The notes under the pieces are model-generated. The model was given only the letters and a program-made list of their open reading frames with translations. It was not told the origin of the DNA and made no database searches. A program made the translations under genes and the position numbers. Of a stretch of DNA of 64,000 nucleotides, positions 63,972-64,000 are shown one piece after another (position 1 is the first letter of the stretch; each line of letters opens with the position of its first letter). Source of the DNA: Palleronia aestuarii (GTDB lineage: Bacteria; Pseudomonadota; Alphaproteobacteria; Rhodobacterales; Rhodobacteraceae); contig NZ_QKZL01000008.1 of the NCBI RefSeq assembly GCF_003253995.1, forward strand, positions 62,001 to 126,000, given 5' to 3'.

Positions 63972-64000
63972 CGCTCGCCTCCTGTCGTCCCGCACACCGC

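Overview
The window is about two thirds G+C and carries alphaproteobacterial gene order throughout. It most likely comes from the chromosome of a member of the Rhodobacterales (Roseobacter/Rhodobacter group). The reasons are the zwf-pgl-pgi operon, the rpmF-plsX-fabH-ihfA-merR-tRNAPro block, the pcm-tolC pair, the argS-SPOR-nagZ-scpA-scpB string, the carD/ferredoxin/S4/SUV3-like helicase block and the M23 peptidase-bactofilin pair. There is no ribosomal RNA operon, prophage, insertion sequence, integrase or CRISPR array. Two tRNA genes (Cys-GCA and Pro-GGG) are present. Almost all of the window is coding, and no gene-free stretch exceeds about 300 bases.

Layout. 1-5206: end of elongation factor P, a small conserved protein, cobyric acid synthase, then a leftward pcm-tolC-small protein operon. 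5409-12107: tRNA-Cys, transketolase, and a leftward zwf-pgl-pgi-VOC operon, together covering the oxidative pentose-phosphate/Entner-Doudoroff entry and its non-oxidative branch. 12177-14565: agmatinase-like ureohydrolase, HNH endonuclease, fumarylacetoacetase-family hydrolase. 14803-18719: L32, PlsX, FabH, a tiny secreted ORF, IHF-alpha, a MerR regulator and tRNA-Pro. 18763-26932: dCTP deaminase facing the leftward argS-SPOR-nagZ-scpA-scpB operon, followed by a CPA1-type antiporter. 27063-34877: alpha-glucosidase, dGTPase-like protein, A-type Fe-S carrier, exonuclease III, an unrecognised membrane protein and UvrA. 34950-41564: OpgC-like acyltransferase, DUF924 protein, QueA and an AsmA-like giant. 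41704-47923: BCP peroxiredoxin, M23 peptidase plus bactofilin, prolyl aminopeptidase, DUF421 protein, O-acetylhomoserine sulfhydrylase and a SIMPL protein. 48070-54082: a fused GspL-like/GspC-like protein, a CPA2 antiporter, and cobT/cobS in divergent orientation. 54149-60078: CarD, 7Fe ferredoxin, S4 protein, SUV3-like helicase, an outer-membrane protein and a TPR protein. 60164-63971: SCP2 protein, lysophospholipase-like hydrolase, and an operon of alpha-E, transglutaminase-like and Anbu-type proteasome-like proteins that runs off the right edge.

Most of this is core metabolism and housekeeping. The parts most worth following up are the self-contained GspL/GspC-like fusion (48070-50250), the Anbu/transglutaminase/alpha-E cluster (61396-63971), the unrecognised low-G+C membrane protein with an Asp-Glu/His-Glu motif (31236-31994), and two sequences that match CtrA recognition motifs (17118-17132 and 42265-42272). 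Many operons are joined by 4-base ATGA or GTGA overlaps, which I used to fix several starts. Promoter calls are by eye against TTGNNN-16/17-TANNNN patterns and are tentative.
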